A stretch of 64,000 nucleotides of DNA from Silurus meridionalis (lineage: Eukaryota > Chordata > Actinopteri > Siluriformes > Siluridae). The position numbers and the translations under genes are program-made. How positions within the stretch are numbered: the stretch's first letter is position 1; each line of letters begins with the position of its first letter. The stretch is taken from NCBI RefSeq assembly GCF_014805685.1, contig NC_060896.1:6254889-6318888 (forward strand), given 5' to 3'. Below are positions 12,400 to 24,030 of this stretch, one piece after another. The notes below the pieces were generated by a model. The model worked only from the letters and a program-made list of their open reading frames with translations. It was not told the origin of the DNA and searched no databases.

Positions 12400-13992
12400 A
12401 ATCAAGATTAACCATTACAACATTGATATTTTTTGACACAATTTGCAAATGGTAATTGAGATCTCAGTGCATAGTGAGGGGGGCCATTTCTTATGTATTA
12501 GTTTTAATACACTTTTATATTTTAAGATCCACTGAATGTATTTGTATTTGTTTTGATTAGTTGTATTTCTCAACCATTAACACGAACAACATTTGGTACA
12601 GAATGCACTTTTTGTGTTTTGAGATACTGATATCTTAAGACATTGATACTGAAGGTTTTAGGAAGAAACACCTGTATTGTGTGTTGCATACTATAAATGT
12701 GTAATTGTGTTAGATGTTAATGCAGTTAATTATCAGCAAGTTTATAGAACATGCAGAAAAAGAAAATAAAACTTGTTCATTCAATAAACCTTTTTTTTAT
12801 TATTATTTCTCCAATAAAAATGTGCATTGCAAATGTATGTAGAAATCAGTAGATACATTTTTCATTTAAAAACATGTATGCAATTTATATATTTTTTATT
12901 TGCTTGTTTCTTTGAATTAAATACTGGGTAAAACCCTTTCCTGATCAGTCTTGTTCAGATCAATCTTGGCAGTGGGGGGTTTGGGGGCAGCCAAAATTGA
13001 AATGGCCATGTATAAAAATGTATTTCACCTAGTATCATAATACCTAATCTTTCACCATAAATCTATTTTTTACAACAACAACAAATAAAACACACCAACC
13101 AAATAATAATTAAAAAAATGTTATTTTCTTTTTCAATCACTGGGTGAGAAAATGTTATATTGTTATATGGTTTATTAAAAATTTGCAGTTCCTACACATA
13201 GAATCATGTTCCAATTGTTCTCAATTGAATAAGTGAAAAATCATAAGTGAACAATTTATGAAAATAAGAGTTGTATAACTGCATTAATCTTATGAAGGTA
13301 ATTGCTCAAGATACTTTTTATTAAATGAGAATAGGGGTGATGTGATCTGGTTCTAGTAAGAATTCTTGTTGCTGCATTTTGCAAGCTTGTTAAGCATTAC
13401 AATTTACCATTCTAGTGGAAACAAAAGCATGAACTAGTTTTTTTCTGCATTGTGTACTGACATCACACTTCCTATCGTTGCTTTATTTTTGAAAGAAAGA
13501 TATTCTGGTAATATTGTCAAAATTTGTTAAATATGATCTAAGCTTGGAGAGGGCAATTTACTTAACTCTAACGGCTTTTTCCAGTCTATCAAGGAGAATA
13601 ATATGAACAATGATGTCAAAGAATGCACTAAGGTTAAATAACACAACCAAGGAGACATGGACGTGATCTGAAGCCAGAAGTAGGTTTTTACCACTTAACC
13701 AGCACTGTCTCTGAACTATAATGAGGTCTAAATCCTCACTCATATAGTTTATGAATTTAATTCCTATTTACTATGTGCATAACTGCTTTGATACAAACCA
13801 TTCTAGTATCTAAAAAAGAGATAAATCTTAACCCAGAGTTGGATATATAACAGTGTCAAATGCAGTTTTTTTAAATAGCCATTTGTTAACTGCTGGTATA
13901 AGGAATTGTCTTTTTTTCCACATAAATGTAATTGTTTTTATTAAATTTCTGTTTAACAAAAAGAATATGACAACATACCCAGATTGACAAAA

Positions 13993-13996
<4 letters not shown>
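12400..13996. other. Intergenic, no gene seen
   Basis: AT-rich DNA after Kir-2. The first part is probably its 3' UTR: an AATAAA-type signal occurs near 12764, and the sequence to about 12450 is duplicated in inverted form at 16116-16190. Nothing else recognisable. Confidence 0.5.

Positions 13997-14074
<78 letters not shown>
13997..14074. repeat. (TA)n microsatellite at MITE edge
   Basis: Nearly 80 bases of TA repeat immediately left of the palindromic MITE, as at the other copy of this element (7172-7239). Confidence 0.97.
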
Positions 14075-14077
<3 letters not shown>

Positions 14078-14491
14078 TACAGACAAAGTTTGGACACCTT
14101 CTCATTCAAAGAGTTTTCTTTATTTTCATGACTATGAAAATTTAGATTCACTGAAGGCATCAAACCATGAATTAACACGTGGAATTATATATGGAATTAT
14201 ATACATAACAAAAGTGTGAAACAACTGAAAATATGTCATATTGTAGGTTCTTCAAAGTAGCCACCTTTGCTTAGATTACTGCTTTGCACACTCTTGACAT
14301 TCTCTTGATGCCTACTTTGAAGAACCTACAATATGACATATTTTCAGTTCACTTTTTTGTTATGTATATAATTCCACATGTGTTAATTCATAGTTTTGAT
14401 GCCTTCAGTGTGAATCTACAATTTTTTATAGTCATGAAAATAAAGAAAACTCTTTGAATGAGCAGGTGTGTCCAAACTTTTGTCTGTACTG
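14075..14491 (+). mobile_element. Palindromic Tc1-like MITE, both arms present
   Basis: Left arm starts CAGTACAGACAAAGTTTGGA. Right arm ends TTTTGTCTGTACTG, its reverse complement. The two arms, each about 210-235 bases, mirror each other throughout (TTTATTTTCATGACTATGAA and its complement, AACAACTGAAAATATGTCAT and its complement) and meet near 14312 with almost no spacer. Flanked by TA. No transposase is encoded, so this is a non-autonomous foldback derivative of a Tc1-like element. Confidence 0.85.
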
Positions 14492-14605
14492 TATATATAA
14501 TATATATAAACTTTTGGTCTGTACTGTATATATATAATATATATATAAACTTTTGGTCTGTACTGTATATATAATATATATAAACTTTTGGTCTGTACTG
14601 TATAT
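14492..14605 (+). repeat. Tandem copies of the MITE terminal sequence
   Basis: After the right end of the MITE, the segment AAACTTTTGGTCTGTACTG with a following TATATATAATATATAT tract is repeated three more times at a period of about 33-40 bases (near 14508, 14548 and 14583). Only the outermost part of the arm is repeated. Confidence 0.85.
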
Positions 14606-15344
14606 AAATATATATTTAATATTAATATAATATTAAAATATTTTGGCATACACACCCCCTCCATTTTTCAGGGAATTCTATGTATAATATAAATTTATTC
14701 ACTTTCTCTATGTAAATTCAAACCACTTACCTGTAGTGGTAGGAACATACTTTGTGTACAGAGCAAACAGCTTGTGTAAACAGCTTGCCAATTTAGCATT
14801 GTACTCTGGGAACATCATGTAGCTTGCTAAGAAATTTACCCACATTTCCTATATGTGACAAACAACTAACTGTGTTAACAGTAAACCATTATACACAGTC
14901 TAGCTTTTTTCAGAAGTTAATGTAGTATGTTGTAATAAATTAGTAAAAAACACAGATTCTGTATACAGAGAAATTCATACACACTCATCTTCCTTTTTAT
15001 ACAGGTTTGAGATATTTAGCTATGCATTTTACCCCGTCTGTTGCTGTGTAATTTACTGTCCATAAGTAAAAAGAGATAGGTACAGGGACACTGCTGAACA
15101 TCAGTTGTGTGATGGATTTCTCACCACCGCATTAAAAAATTGTATTGTTAATGGTAGATGTGTGTGTGTGTAAGACATATAGCCAATAATTGTATCATAA
15201 AACATACCTGATAATTAACCACTAGAAAAGTGTTAAATGATTGACCAAAAAAGTAGTGGATGTCCCTGTTAGAACATTTGATACAAATTTAAGTATAACG
15301 TGATCCTGAAGACACTTTTGTGTTCCTACGTTCTGGTTTGTGAC
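14606..15344. other. Intergenic, no gene seen
   Basis: AT-rich sequence without a recognisable gene or repeat apart from short GT runs. Confidence 0.5.
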
Positions 15345-15600
15345 ATAACAGCAACAATACAAATGTATAGTAGATTGATGGATCAGATCTTTGTCTTACA
15401 TGCTTGATGTAGAATTTCGGAGAATGAGTTGCATGTCTTGGCAAGCAAAACACATCATGTTGCTTACCCTATACTAAACAATGTCCTACAACATGTTGTG
15501 TAAATCCAACCTGGTTTCCTGTGCTGAAAATGCCCAAGCAAACTGATTGTGTACAGATAAATATTATATACAACAATTCCAGCCTTAAACAAAGCTTTTC
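15345..15600 (+). promoter_or_regulatory. Kir promoter-like module, copy at 15.5 kb
   Basis: Aligns over about 250 bases with the module before Kir-5 (30320-30610). Shared pieces include TACTAAACAATGTCCT, TGTTGTGTAAATCCA, TGTACAGATAAATATTATAT and CCAGCCTTA, in the same order and spacing. No Kir coding start follows within 1 kb on this strand. The next + strand gene is Kir-3, 2.3 kb away with a closer candidate first exon of its own. It may be a distal promoter or an orphan left by a lost gene. Confidence 0.55.
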
Positions 15601-16115
15601 TCAAAAGAAAAAAACACATTGATTGATTAGAACTGAGGACAACTTGCAAGTTCGAAGAAAATTAAGTATAACTTGTTTATCTGTTTCTTCCCTCAGTGTT
15701 CAAATGATGACTGCAGAGAAATGCTTCATACTAATACACTGGTACAACTTTTTAACCATTAAAACCATTTAGGTAAATAATGTGAAAATGTAGACTAAGA
15801 AACTACCTGTAAAACAAATAAAATAAATGTAAAACAGAAAACTGAAAACAGTGTAAAAAGTTAAGCAGAAAAAAATTACCAAATATGCATAGACAACCTA
15901 TTGCTGTTCTACTTTCTTCTTCTTCATTTTCTTCCATTTTTTGCTAGGGTGTCTATGGTAACCATAGAAGTGTAACCATAGAATTGGGGATGGTATAAGG
16001 AACATTCTAAATAAACTTGTGCCAACACTTTAGTACAACTATTAGGCAAAAAGTTGGGACAAATTGTGGAAGTACATTAATAGTGTGTTTAATTTAAAAA
16101 AGGCAGGTATACATT

Positions 16116-16596
16116 GATCAATTACCATTAGCAAATTGTGTCAAAAAATATAAATGTTGTAATGGTTAATCTTGATTTTACAAATCACAGTCAAAGCCTT
16201 CATTGTCCATGCCAGTTCTTGAGTTGTGATGGTGTGCTTTCTCATTGTGAAAGCATTGAGCACAGTGTGGTGTTTCTGTGGGCATAACTTTAGCAAAGTT
16301 GGAGAAATCAATGCAATACTTATATTATATATATAAATTATAGGAAGGAACTGGTAGCCCCATATGATCTCCTTAGGGATGTAGGAAGTCCTCACATGGT
16401 AGGAGAAGCTGGTGTATTCAGCAACACTGTCCATAAACACCACAAGCTCAAAGTCCAGATTCTGAAAAGTGTCCACTGCCATTTCAAAGAATGGACTTGT
16501 TTTGTCTATCACATGGTAGAGAGTTAATGGAGAGATAAAGAAGAGGTTGTCTTTCCCAGTTTCTACACTAAAACCAATTTTGAAATCAGTTTGCAC
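16116..16596 (-). pseudogene. Kir C-terminal fragment, inverted partial duplicate of Kir-2
   Basis: Encodes the last half of the cytoplasmic domain, starting inside VETGKDNLFF and including FELVVFMDSV and RTSYIPKEIIWGYQFLPII. It then goes out of frame where a TATATATAAAT tract has replaced about 20 bases. Similarity to Kir-2 continues past the stop codon into 3' flanking DNA (to about 16116, matching Kir-2 flank to about 12455). It is in opposite orientation to Kir-2, and there is no M1, pore or M2. Clearly a dead fragment from a local inverted duplication. Confidence 0.9.
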
Positions 16597-16619
16597 TTCT
16601 GTTAATTTTAATTTGTTCT

Positions 16620-17290
16620 TCCAATCCTGCTATACAAATGTTGTCCAATCAAATCTGTTGGGGCAATTAATATAACAGAGAAATTGCCAAGCAGAAAACA
16701 CCTACTGGTCAAAAGTTAAGATGTTTTAATCAAACTGACTGACAAACAACTTTTGTTTATTTTATTTACCAAATTTGGTTCATATCATTTGGCACCCTGC
16801 TTCTCATTTCAATTCAAATTAATTTGATTGTATTTTGCTTTTAACGATAGACATTGTCTCAAAGTAACTTTATAGAGATTCCCATTTATTCAACCAGACC
16901 TTTATGAGACGTGAAACTGCAAATCACCCCTAATACTAAAGTTATGGTTCAGCTTTCTGTGATTAATAGTCATCTGTCAAAAATCATCCAAAAACTTAAA
17001 AAAATTAAAAAAAATTATATTTAGTTATCACTGCAGGTTTTGTGGAGTTTTTCACAGTTTGTTTTATTTATCTACTTATTATATTTATCTCTTGATATTA
17101 AGTAGATGCTGATTACAATATAGACTAGTTGTATATAATTACTTTTACTGTCACACGTATAATGTTTAATTTAGTCTTATTAAATAACCAAAGACAAAGT
17201 ACACACTGTTTAATCTGGTGTTTTCCTACTGAATTACCACACTAAGGAACATGATGATCTTTTCAAAACTAAACCTTTACTAAGTTATGA
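16620..17290. other. Intergenic, no gene seen
   Basis: AT-rich DNA between the Kir fragment and the Kir-3 first-exon region; nothing recognisable. Confidence 0.45.
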
Positions 17291-17444
17291 GTTATAAAGT
17301 CAAGTTAGAAAAGGTAAAGGGTCCAAAAGCATAATGCAACATACAATTGAAATTGTGTCCCTGCCTTTCTGTGCCTAAATACACAATACAAAGCATGGAG
17401 TAGAACAAAGTGTTTGAGACACTGAGAGTGAGAACAAGAGCAAG

Positions 17445-17516
<72 letters not shown>

Positions 17517-17586
17517 AAAAACTCACCAGGAATCTGGTTCCTTTTTATTAAAATATTGGATGTCTGCAAGCGAACTGTTTTCGCAG
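17290..17586 (+). promoter_or_regulatory. Kir-3 promoter and non-coding exon 1 (predicted)
   Basis: Related to the Kir-2 module: GTGTCCCTGCCTTTCTGTGC with AAATACACA matches GTCCTGCCTTCTGGTAC with AAATACACA at 10764-10793, followed by purine-rich DNA in both. A donor TCGCAG|GTAGGTTC ends the presumed exon at 17586, with the same GTAGGTTC start of intron as Kir-2. An acceptor (TTCTGCACAG) sits at 17910, just before the Kir-3 start. The exon contains a GA microsatellite (17451-17513) in the would-be 5' UTR. Confidence 0.45.
17451..17513. repeat. (GA)n microsatellite
   Basis: About 60 bases of GA repeat, apparently within the predicted 5' UTR exon of Kir-3. The poly-Ser-Leu frames opposite are artefacts. 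Confidence 0.97.
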
Positions 17587-17930
17587 GTAGGTTCTTACCT
17601 CCACACATTTTTTTACTCTACACTTAACTATAATTATATAGTAAAGTTGTTGCATTAATAGTACAACCATATATCAAATACAATACTAATAAAAATAAAT
17701 ATTTATACTAAATATAAAAAGTATTGGACGTTTTGGACATTTTGAGACTTTTGGGACTGTCTGCATTTGACTAGATACATTCAAAAGGATTTCAAATGAA
17801 GACCATCACTGTAAATTAGCAAAAATAAAATCCCTTGTAATATTCAGCATGTTGATTTTTGAGTAAGGAAACATTTCTGACTCAACATACGTTATTTTTC
17901 TTTCTGCACAGAGAGTTCCTGATCTTCAAA

Positions 17931-19019
17931 ATGGGACGCACTTTGACACAAGTGTTCAGAGATTATCTGACCGAGTGGCGAATTCAACAAAACCGCCTTG
18001 TCACCAAAGAAGGCCACTGCAACATTGAGTATTCCAATATAAGGTATAAAAACTGGTTTGGTTTTATACTAGACATTTGGACCACCTTAGTTGAAATCAA
18101 CTGGACATTTCTTATGTTCTTTTTTGTGGCTTCATTTATTCTTAGCTGGTTTGTATTTGCACTTTTCTGGTACTGGGTCGGTGGTACCAATGGTGACTTG
18201 TGGTGGCAAAACCCGTCAGCTAACCACAGTGCATGTGTGGTTAACGTCTATGACCTTACCACTGCCTTTCTGTACTCACTGGAGACACAGACATTTATTG
18301 CTTATGGCTATCGAGCCATTACCACATTGTGCCCAGGTGCCGTTGCTGTCTATGTTTTCCAGGTTATCCTTGGTACAATTATTCCCTGCTTTTGGGGTGG
18401 AGTGGTAATGGCGAAAATCTCACTGCCAAAGAAAAGAGCCAAAGCAATTATATTTAGCAAGATGGCAGTCATCTGCACTGAACAAGATGGTTTGTGTCTA
18501 AAAATACGAGTGGCCAACCTGCGCAAATCCCTGATGATTGGAACTCAAATATATGGCAAGTTTATTAAGACGACAACCACAACTGAAGGAGAAACCATCA
18601 TCATGGATCAGGTCAACATTGATTTCAGTGTAGAAACTGGGAAAGAAAACCTCTTCTTCATCTCTCCATTAACTCTCTACCATGTGATAGACAAAACAAG
18701 TCCATTCTTTAAAATGACAGTGGACACTTTTAGGAATCAGGACTTTGAGCTTGTGGTGTTTATGGACAGTGTTGCTGAATACACCAGCTTCTCCTGCCAT
18801 GTGAGGACTTCCTACATCCCTAAGGAGATCATTTGGGGCTACCAGTTCCTCCCTATTATCATCTGCACCAAGGAGGGAAAGTATTGTGTGGACTTTTCTA
18901 ACTTTGCTAAAGTTACAAGCGTGGAAACCCCACACTGTGCTCAATGCTTTCACAATAAGAATGCACACCAACACTCTGGACATGGCATGGACAATGAGGG
19001 CTTTGACAGTGATTTGTAA
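17931..19019 (+). CDS. kcnj1-like: Kir-3: KCNJ1-like channel with AYG filter
   Basis: Open coding region of 362 residues from ATG 17931 (MGRTLTQVFRDYL). This start lies directly after an acceptor and aligns with its paralogues. Complete Kir fold: RNRLVTKEGHCNI, M1, extracellular Cys (SACVVN, LCPG), pore helix with the conserved Glu (SLETQ), M2, LPKKRAKAI at the PIP2 site, and cytoplasmic domain with FELVVFMDSV and RTSYIPKEIIWGY. The selectivity filter is TFIAYGYR (AYG residues 124-126, bases 18300-18308): the first GYG glycine is Ala and the Thr of the S4 site is Phe. The M2 rectification position is Pro (about residue 152). With these changes normal K+ selectivity is doubtful, yet the frame and cytoplasmic domain are preserved. 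May act as a regulatory or non-conducting subunit. This last is inference. Confidence 0.9.
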   Translation: MGRTLTQVFRDYLTEWRIQQNRLVTKEGHCNIEYSNIRYKNWFGFILDIWTTLVEINWTFLMFFFVASFILSWFVFALFWYWVGGTNGDLWWQNPSANHSACVVNVYDLTTAFLYSLETQTFIAYGYRAITTLCPGAVAVYVFQVILGTIIPCFWGGVVMAKISLPKKRAKAIIFSKMAVICTEQDGLCLKIRVANLRKSLMIGTQIYGKFIKTTTTTEGETIIMDQVNIDFSVETGKENLFFISPLTLYHVIDKTSPFFKMTVDTFRNQDFELVVFMDSVAEYTSFSCHVRTSYIPKEIIWGYQFLPIIICTKEGKYCVDFSNFAKVTSVETPHCAQCFHNKNAHQHSGHGMDNEGFDSDL

Positions 19020-22000
19020 GATAAAATGTGAAAACTATTTTTTTAATATGTTTTCTTAGATAATGAGGCAATTTAGGTTTGTAGGAAAAACATATTTGTG
19101 TCATTATGTCCTCATTAGATTAGCTGTATTACTTCATTGATTTTCTAGTATATGTTAATACATTGCACCATTTTACATTACATAGTACCTACAATGCAAT
19201 TGTTTGTTAGGTGTTAGTAGTGATTGAGTTGAGACAATGATTTCTGGTCTTCATATTTAGTGAGATAATCAAGAATTATTCCCACATATGAATGCAATTT
19301 GCCTTATTGACTTTGTCTTTAGCAAATTTAAATCAAAATCTGAAAAATCCAAAGAATAGTGGGTACTCATACAAGAAATCATGCATAACTAATAATTTAA
19401 GATGATTAATATTTAATGATTAATATATAACATTTAAAACTTTAAATAGCAATGAAAGCATGACTTAGCAATGTTTTTTTGTTTTTGCTTTTTTACCCAA
19501 AAGAAATCACACAAAGCACAAGTATCAAGTATTGTTATGTAAAGTTCAGCTATGATTGAGATTACCTTTGTGTATGTATTTTACTTTTGCAATCTTATGC
19601 AGAAACAAGTACTGTGTATGAAAGTATTTTTATTTCTGAATTATATGACATATATAGTAAATAAATAAACTTTTTTTCTGGTCATTATTTATTTAATGAA
19701 AAGGTTTGTATACATTTTTTCTATACGGTAAAGATTCTTTCACACCCATAACTCCACTTGCTGAATTAATGAGTAGTTATTTATATGAATGAAAATCACA
19801 CACAAATAAAAACTCTGAAATTTAACTAACAATTTTAATGCACAAATTATTTAATATAAATAAGCATTAAAAAAATGCTGGGTCAATGAGTGTTGTTTAT
19901 CAACTTTTAGTGAAGTTGTGTGTATTAATATTTTAATTCAGCTTTACAAAAGTTTAGTGATGCGTTCCATGAAAAAAAATGACTTCTAAATGATAAGAAA
20001 GATGTAGAAGTAATCACTTATTTTTATGTCAATAAAATATTTAGTAGTACAACATAAACTGCTTTTCATTGTTGGAGGTTTTCATCTGATGCTGGATCTA
20101 ATGTGTTTCTTGGGATCAACATAAGAATGTGTGGCAAATAGAGCCAGTTTCTAAGAGAACAATTAATTATTGTTGATGAGCTGTAAAGCATTTGTTTATG
20201 GCTAATGGCAATGCATAGAGACCGTGTCCTCTATTTATAATTCATATTTTTTCATAATTCATTCATTAAAACATACTTTAAAAATATTTTTATTTGCCTT
20301 GATTCATGAATTGAAGTTGACTCGCTATTTTATAGAAAAATATCATAGTTTATGGATTTAAAGGTAAAGAATGTTTTGATAATGTGGCAGTAATATAAAA
20401 ATTAATGGGTTTCACGTATTTTCTACATGGTATTCTTGCAAAGTCTATAAAGCACTTCTGTAAGTCTTTCTGGATATGAGCATCTGGTTAATGCTGAAAT
20501 CATGAATAACAGCATAATCCAAATGAATAGCATGAATAGCAAATATCTTTTATAAATGCTACTATGAATGAATATGATTTATGATCAAATCTGTTTGTAT
20601 CCATCTTGAAAAATGAGGCCCACAGGTTCCACTACAATGATTGATCATTGTGAATTTTACTGGTTATTTGTTGTTTGTTTGGATGTTCCTGGGTTTGTAA
20701 TTGGGTCAGATCAATTTAATCTGATTACGGATTGATGTCCAAGATAAACAATTATTTTAACAAACATGCAATGGCAAATAAAAAACATAAAATGTGTCTA
20801 GCATACACTTTTCTGAAGGGGGAAACTTTGCTGAGACTTTTTTGAAACATCCACCTACTTTTCTTATATTGAAAAACCTTATTGTGTGAACAGAGAAACG
20901 TAATATGTCCAGCCTGTTCTCTGAGTGCTTTGTGCACTTTAAAGCCACCCTCTATTTAATGGGAAAAGTGGAAGTGAACTGAAGTGGACAGAGAAACATT
21001 ATACATGCTTATTGTGCCCTTTATCAGGTACATTTCACACACAGGTACAATGGATATTAAAACGTCTACACAACCCTGTTAAAAATGGCAGGTTTGTGAG
21101 GTAAAATATGAAACCATGTGAAATTAATGTATTAAAGTATCGAAGTAAAAAAAATATATATATATATATATATATATTTTACTGGAAAATAGAAGAATTA
21201 AAAAAATAAGTCTGCACATGTTAATATTGGGTATATGTTATGAATTAATTAATCCCATTTATTCTTCGTCCAAAAGTAAATCTTCTATAGTTTTCATCAA
21301 TAAAATGATTTTGTTTAAAGCTAAAAGTCAGCTTTTTTTGTACTGTTTTCCTCTGCATGGTATAACACTTTTTGAAGATTTTTTTCAGGATAGATGCATA
21401 ATAAATTGTAGAAATCTTTTCCCTCCAAAATTTATAAAAAAATTGCCAAGAGACCTACTGCATTTTTAAAGGAGCTGCAAAAATATCTGACAAGTATGTA
21501 TTACTTTGCATTTTTACAACAATCTCTCAATTCCTCACATGTCTAGGTTATGTATAGGAAGACTTGATGTACTTTCTTACTAAATCACCCCAAGTCATGT
21601 GGAAAAAATGCATAATTATTTAATTAGATCAATTTCAAAGATACAACAATTCCATTATACTTAACCAAAAGAAGATTAGTCTTTATTGGCACAGCCAGAG
21701 CCCTGACCTGAATCCAAAAAATATTTCTGTAAAGTGATCATGCCATTACAATTTGATAGATTACTAAATACTATTTAAGTAGTGGACAATTTTCAATACT
21801 ACATGGTATTGTGTTTTTGGTTCATGCATATCAGGTTTTCAGTCGGTAACTCTATACCTATAAAGATTTGCTAGTTGTACCTGTTGGCAAAAGCAGTAGG
21901 TCTACAATATGTGATCCTGTTGTGAATTCAGCTATCAAATTCAAGCTAAGTATAGAGTAATCCTGGGGTATTTTCAAAGGGATTTATAACTTAAGATGTT

Positions 22001-22079
22001 TTCATCTCAGTTACACATTACAGAATGTTTCCATGCCTGAAACTACATAATTACAGTAGTAGACTGAAGGTTTGGGTCA
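19020..22079. other. Intergenic, no gene seen
   Basis: About 3 kb of AT-rich DNA after Kir-3. A polyadenylation-like AATAAA cluster occurs near 19660 (TAAATAAATAAAC). A short TA repeat lies at about 21153-21177. No exon, RNA gene or clear transposon could be recognised. Confidence 0.45.
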
Positions 22080-22275
22080 CAGTTTTGCATGCATGACTTA
22101 AACAAGAGAAAGTGCAAAGTATTTTCTCAATGAATTCTGAGAACGAGCATGATCTTCTTACCAACTATGTGATCAACAATGCTCTACATCATGTTGTGTA
22201 AATCCACCCTTCTTTCCTGTAGTTAAAAAAATTATTTTGTTTACAGATAAATACAGATTATATTCATACATATGA
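22080..22275 (+). promoter_or_regulatory. Orphan Kir promoter-like module
   Basis: Contains ATGTTGTGTAAATCCACCCT, then TTCCTGT, then TTTTGTTTACAGATAAATAC. These are the elements and order of the modules at 15.5 and 30.5 kb. The only Kir coding trace downstream on this strand is the short relic at 22948-23053, at about the distance (0.7-0.9 kb) that separates promoter and coding exon at Kir-5. Interpreted as the remains of a dead gene. Confidence 0.5.
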
Positions 22276-22505
22276 ATATTTTACATCCTGTCTTACTAGT
22301 AATAGGAAATTCAAAAGATGAGGCATATGAAGGTCAAAGTAGAAAAAATTGCAAAAATACTGTATCTATTCTTGTTGTATCCTGATTTGGATTGGTTCTG
22401 TATTTGTCTTGCTTGAAAAAAGCTACAGGTATTTGTTTTTATTCTTTGATATTTAATGAATAAATTAGCAGTTTTAGTTTATCTAATGTATTCTGCATTT
22501 TATAA

Positions 22506-22506
22506 A

Positions 22507-22594
<88 letters not shown>

Positions 22595-22596
22595 AA
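22506..22596. repeat. (GAAA)n microsatellite
   Basis: About 90 bases of perfect GAAA tetranucleotide repeat lying between the orphan module and the Kir relic. Confidence 0.97.
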
Positions 22597-22947
22597 TATG
22601 CTTTAAATATTAAAGTAAGTTACTAGGAATGATAATTTTTTTCCACAAAGTTCTTGAAACACTAGATGAGAAAGAAATAATGCAATTATCTTCATTATAG
22701 TGAAGGATGTTGTAATTGTATTATACTCATCTCCATTGTGTGCTTTTCTTTGTTTTTAATCTACAACGATATTTAGATTAAACTATATTTGTCTATATAT
22801 TATAATAATATTTGTTTTTTTATTTGTTTAATATTTTCCGACTTTGGTTTATTTAAAAAAAGGCTGAAAAAAATGTGGTATAAATGCTGAAACTTGCAGA
22901 TGTATTTACCGAATAAAATGAATAAAATGAATATTTTCTTATCTCCA

Positions 22948-23053
22948 ACTGATCTTGAAAAACTTAATCTGGTGACTAAAGATGTTTACTGAAGTATGGA
23001 ATTTGGTCATGCGAAGGTACAGCAATTGCTTTGCCTACATGTTAGTCTGACCT
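22948..23053 (+). pseudogene. Short Kir relic (N-terminal region)
   Basis: Aligns with Kir-5 from [14 protein letters not shown] to SNRFAYML. For example CTGGTGACTAAAGATG matches CTAGTGACCAAAGATGG, and TTTGCCTACATGTTAG is identical. Small indels break the frame, and similarity ends after 23053. About 105 bases of a channel gene survive. No pore or cytoplasmic domain sequence was found after it. Confidence 0.75.
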
Positions 23054-24030
23054 ATTTACATACAAAAGCATTCTATGTAGGTATGTGTCTTACAAAAGGA
23101 CACCCCTAAGAGGTGATGTGCATGGGTATACTGTTGGTGAACATATACAGTATATATTGCTTATTTTGTAGCGGCATGGAGCTTCCATTTCTTAGAACTT
23201 GTCATTGCATTGCCTTTTGGCAACTGAGCAGGGAATAAAAAAATATTTAGCATTTAGTATTAAATCAGTTACTGTATCACAATAAATACTGCTTTACTAA
23301 TTTGATAAATATTTTACTGCAGCATTTAAAAATAAACTGAAGAGATTATAAATTTTTCAAATATAATTTATTCAGATTCTTGATTGATATCTTATGAAAG
23401 TACTATTCCGAATAAAGTGTCAAGGATATGAATCTTGCTTAAAAATCAATCAATTACCAATAAATACATTTTTGGATTGTTTTATTGCAATAATAAAATA
23501 TTGTACAATCACACAAAACACACTAAAATGTTTATAAATGCAGCAAAGTCTGACTACGTCATCTGAATCAACATTTTAGATTATAGTTTACCTCATGTCT
23601 AGTCAGTCTTGGAGCCTTGGGAAGGACAATTTGGATATTCATAATATTGAAGCAAAGGGTGTGTACAGAATAACTACACAATATCTGTCAAAGAAAAGGC
23701 TGCAAAACATAATTTATTCAGTCAGACATTTTTAGTAATTGCTTATCCTGCTAGGGTCACAGTGGATCTAGAACCAATCCTGGGAAAATTGGACTCAAAG
23801 CAGGATTATGTTTCGGATATGATGCCAAATCATCAAAAGGCACCATGCCGACACAAATATTCACACACTTGTTTAGACCCTCTATTTTTAAAGTCAATTC
23901 ACATACTACAAGGAATGGAATGTCTATATCGTAAACATTATGAAATTGCTTATGCAGCACTATATGCTACCACCTCAAGAAAAACTGTCCACTTGTAAGT
24001 GCAAATAATTAAAAAATAACCTTATAAACA
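23054..24030. other. Intergenic with a non-LTR tail-like remnant
   Basis: About 23743-23830 (GCTAGGGTCACAGTGGATCT and CAATCCTGGGAAAATTGGAC) resembles the common 3' tail of fish non-LTR elements. The rest is unremarkable AT-rich DNA. Confidence 0.4.

Noticed and set aside
13828..14178. 116-residue frame across poly Tyr-Ile
   Set aside because: It covers the TA repeat and MITE arm, with no protein similarity.
15464..15649. Possible short - strand gene of 61 residues
   Set aside because: It overlaps the promoter-like module shared with 30.5 kb, where no such frame is conserved.
22506..22596. Regular spaced repeats considered as a CRISPR-like array
   Set aside because: It is a simple GAAA microsatellite in an animal genome, with no spacers.
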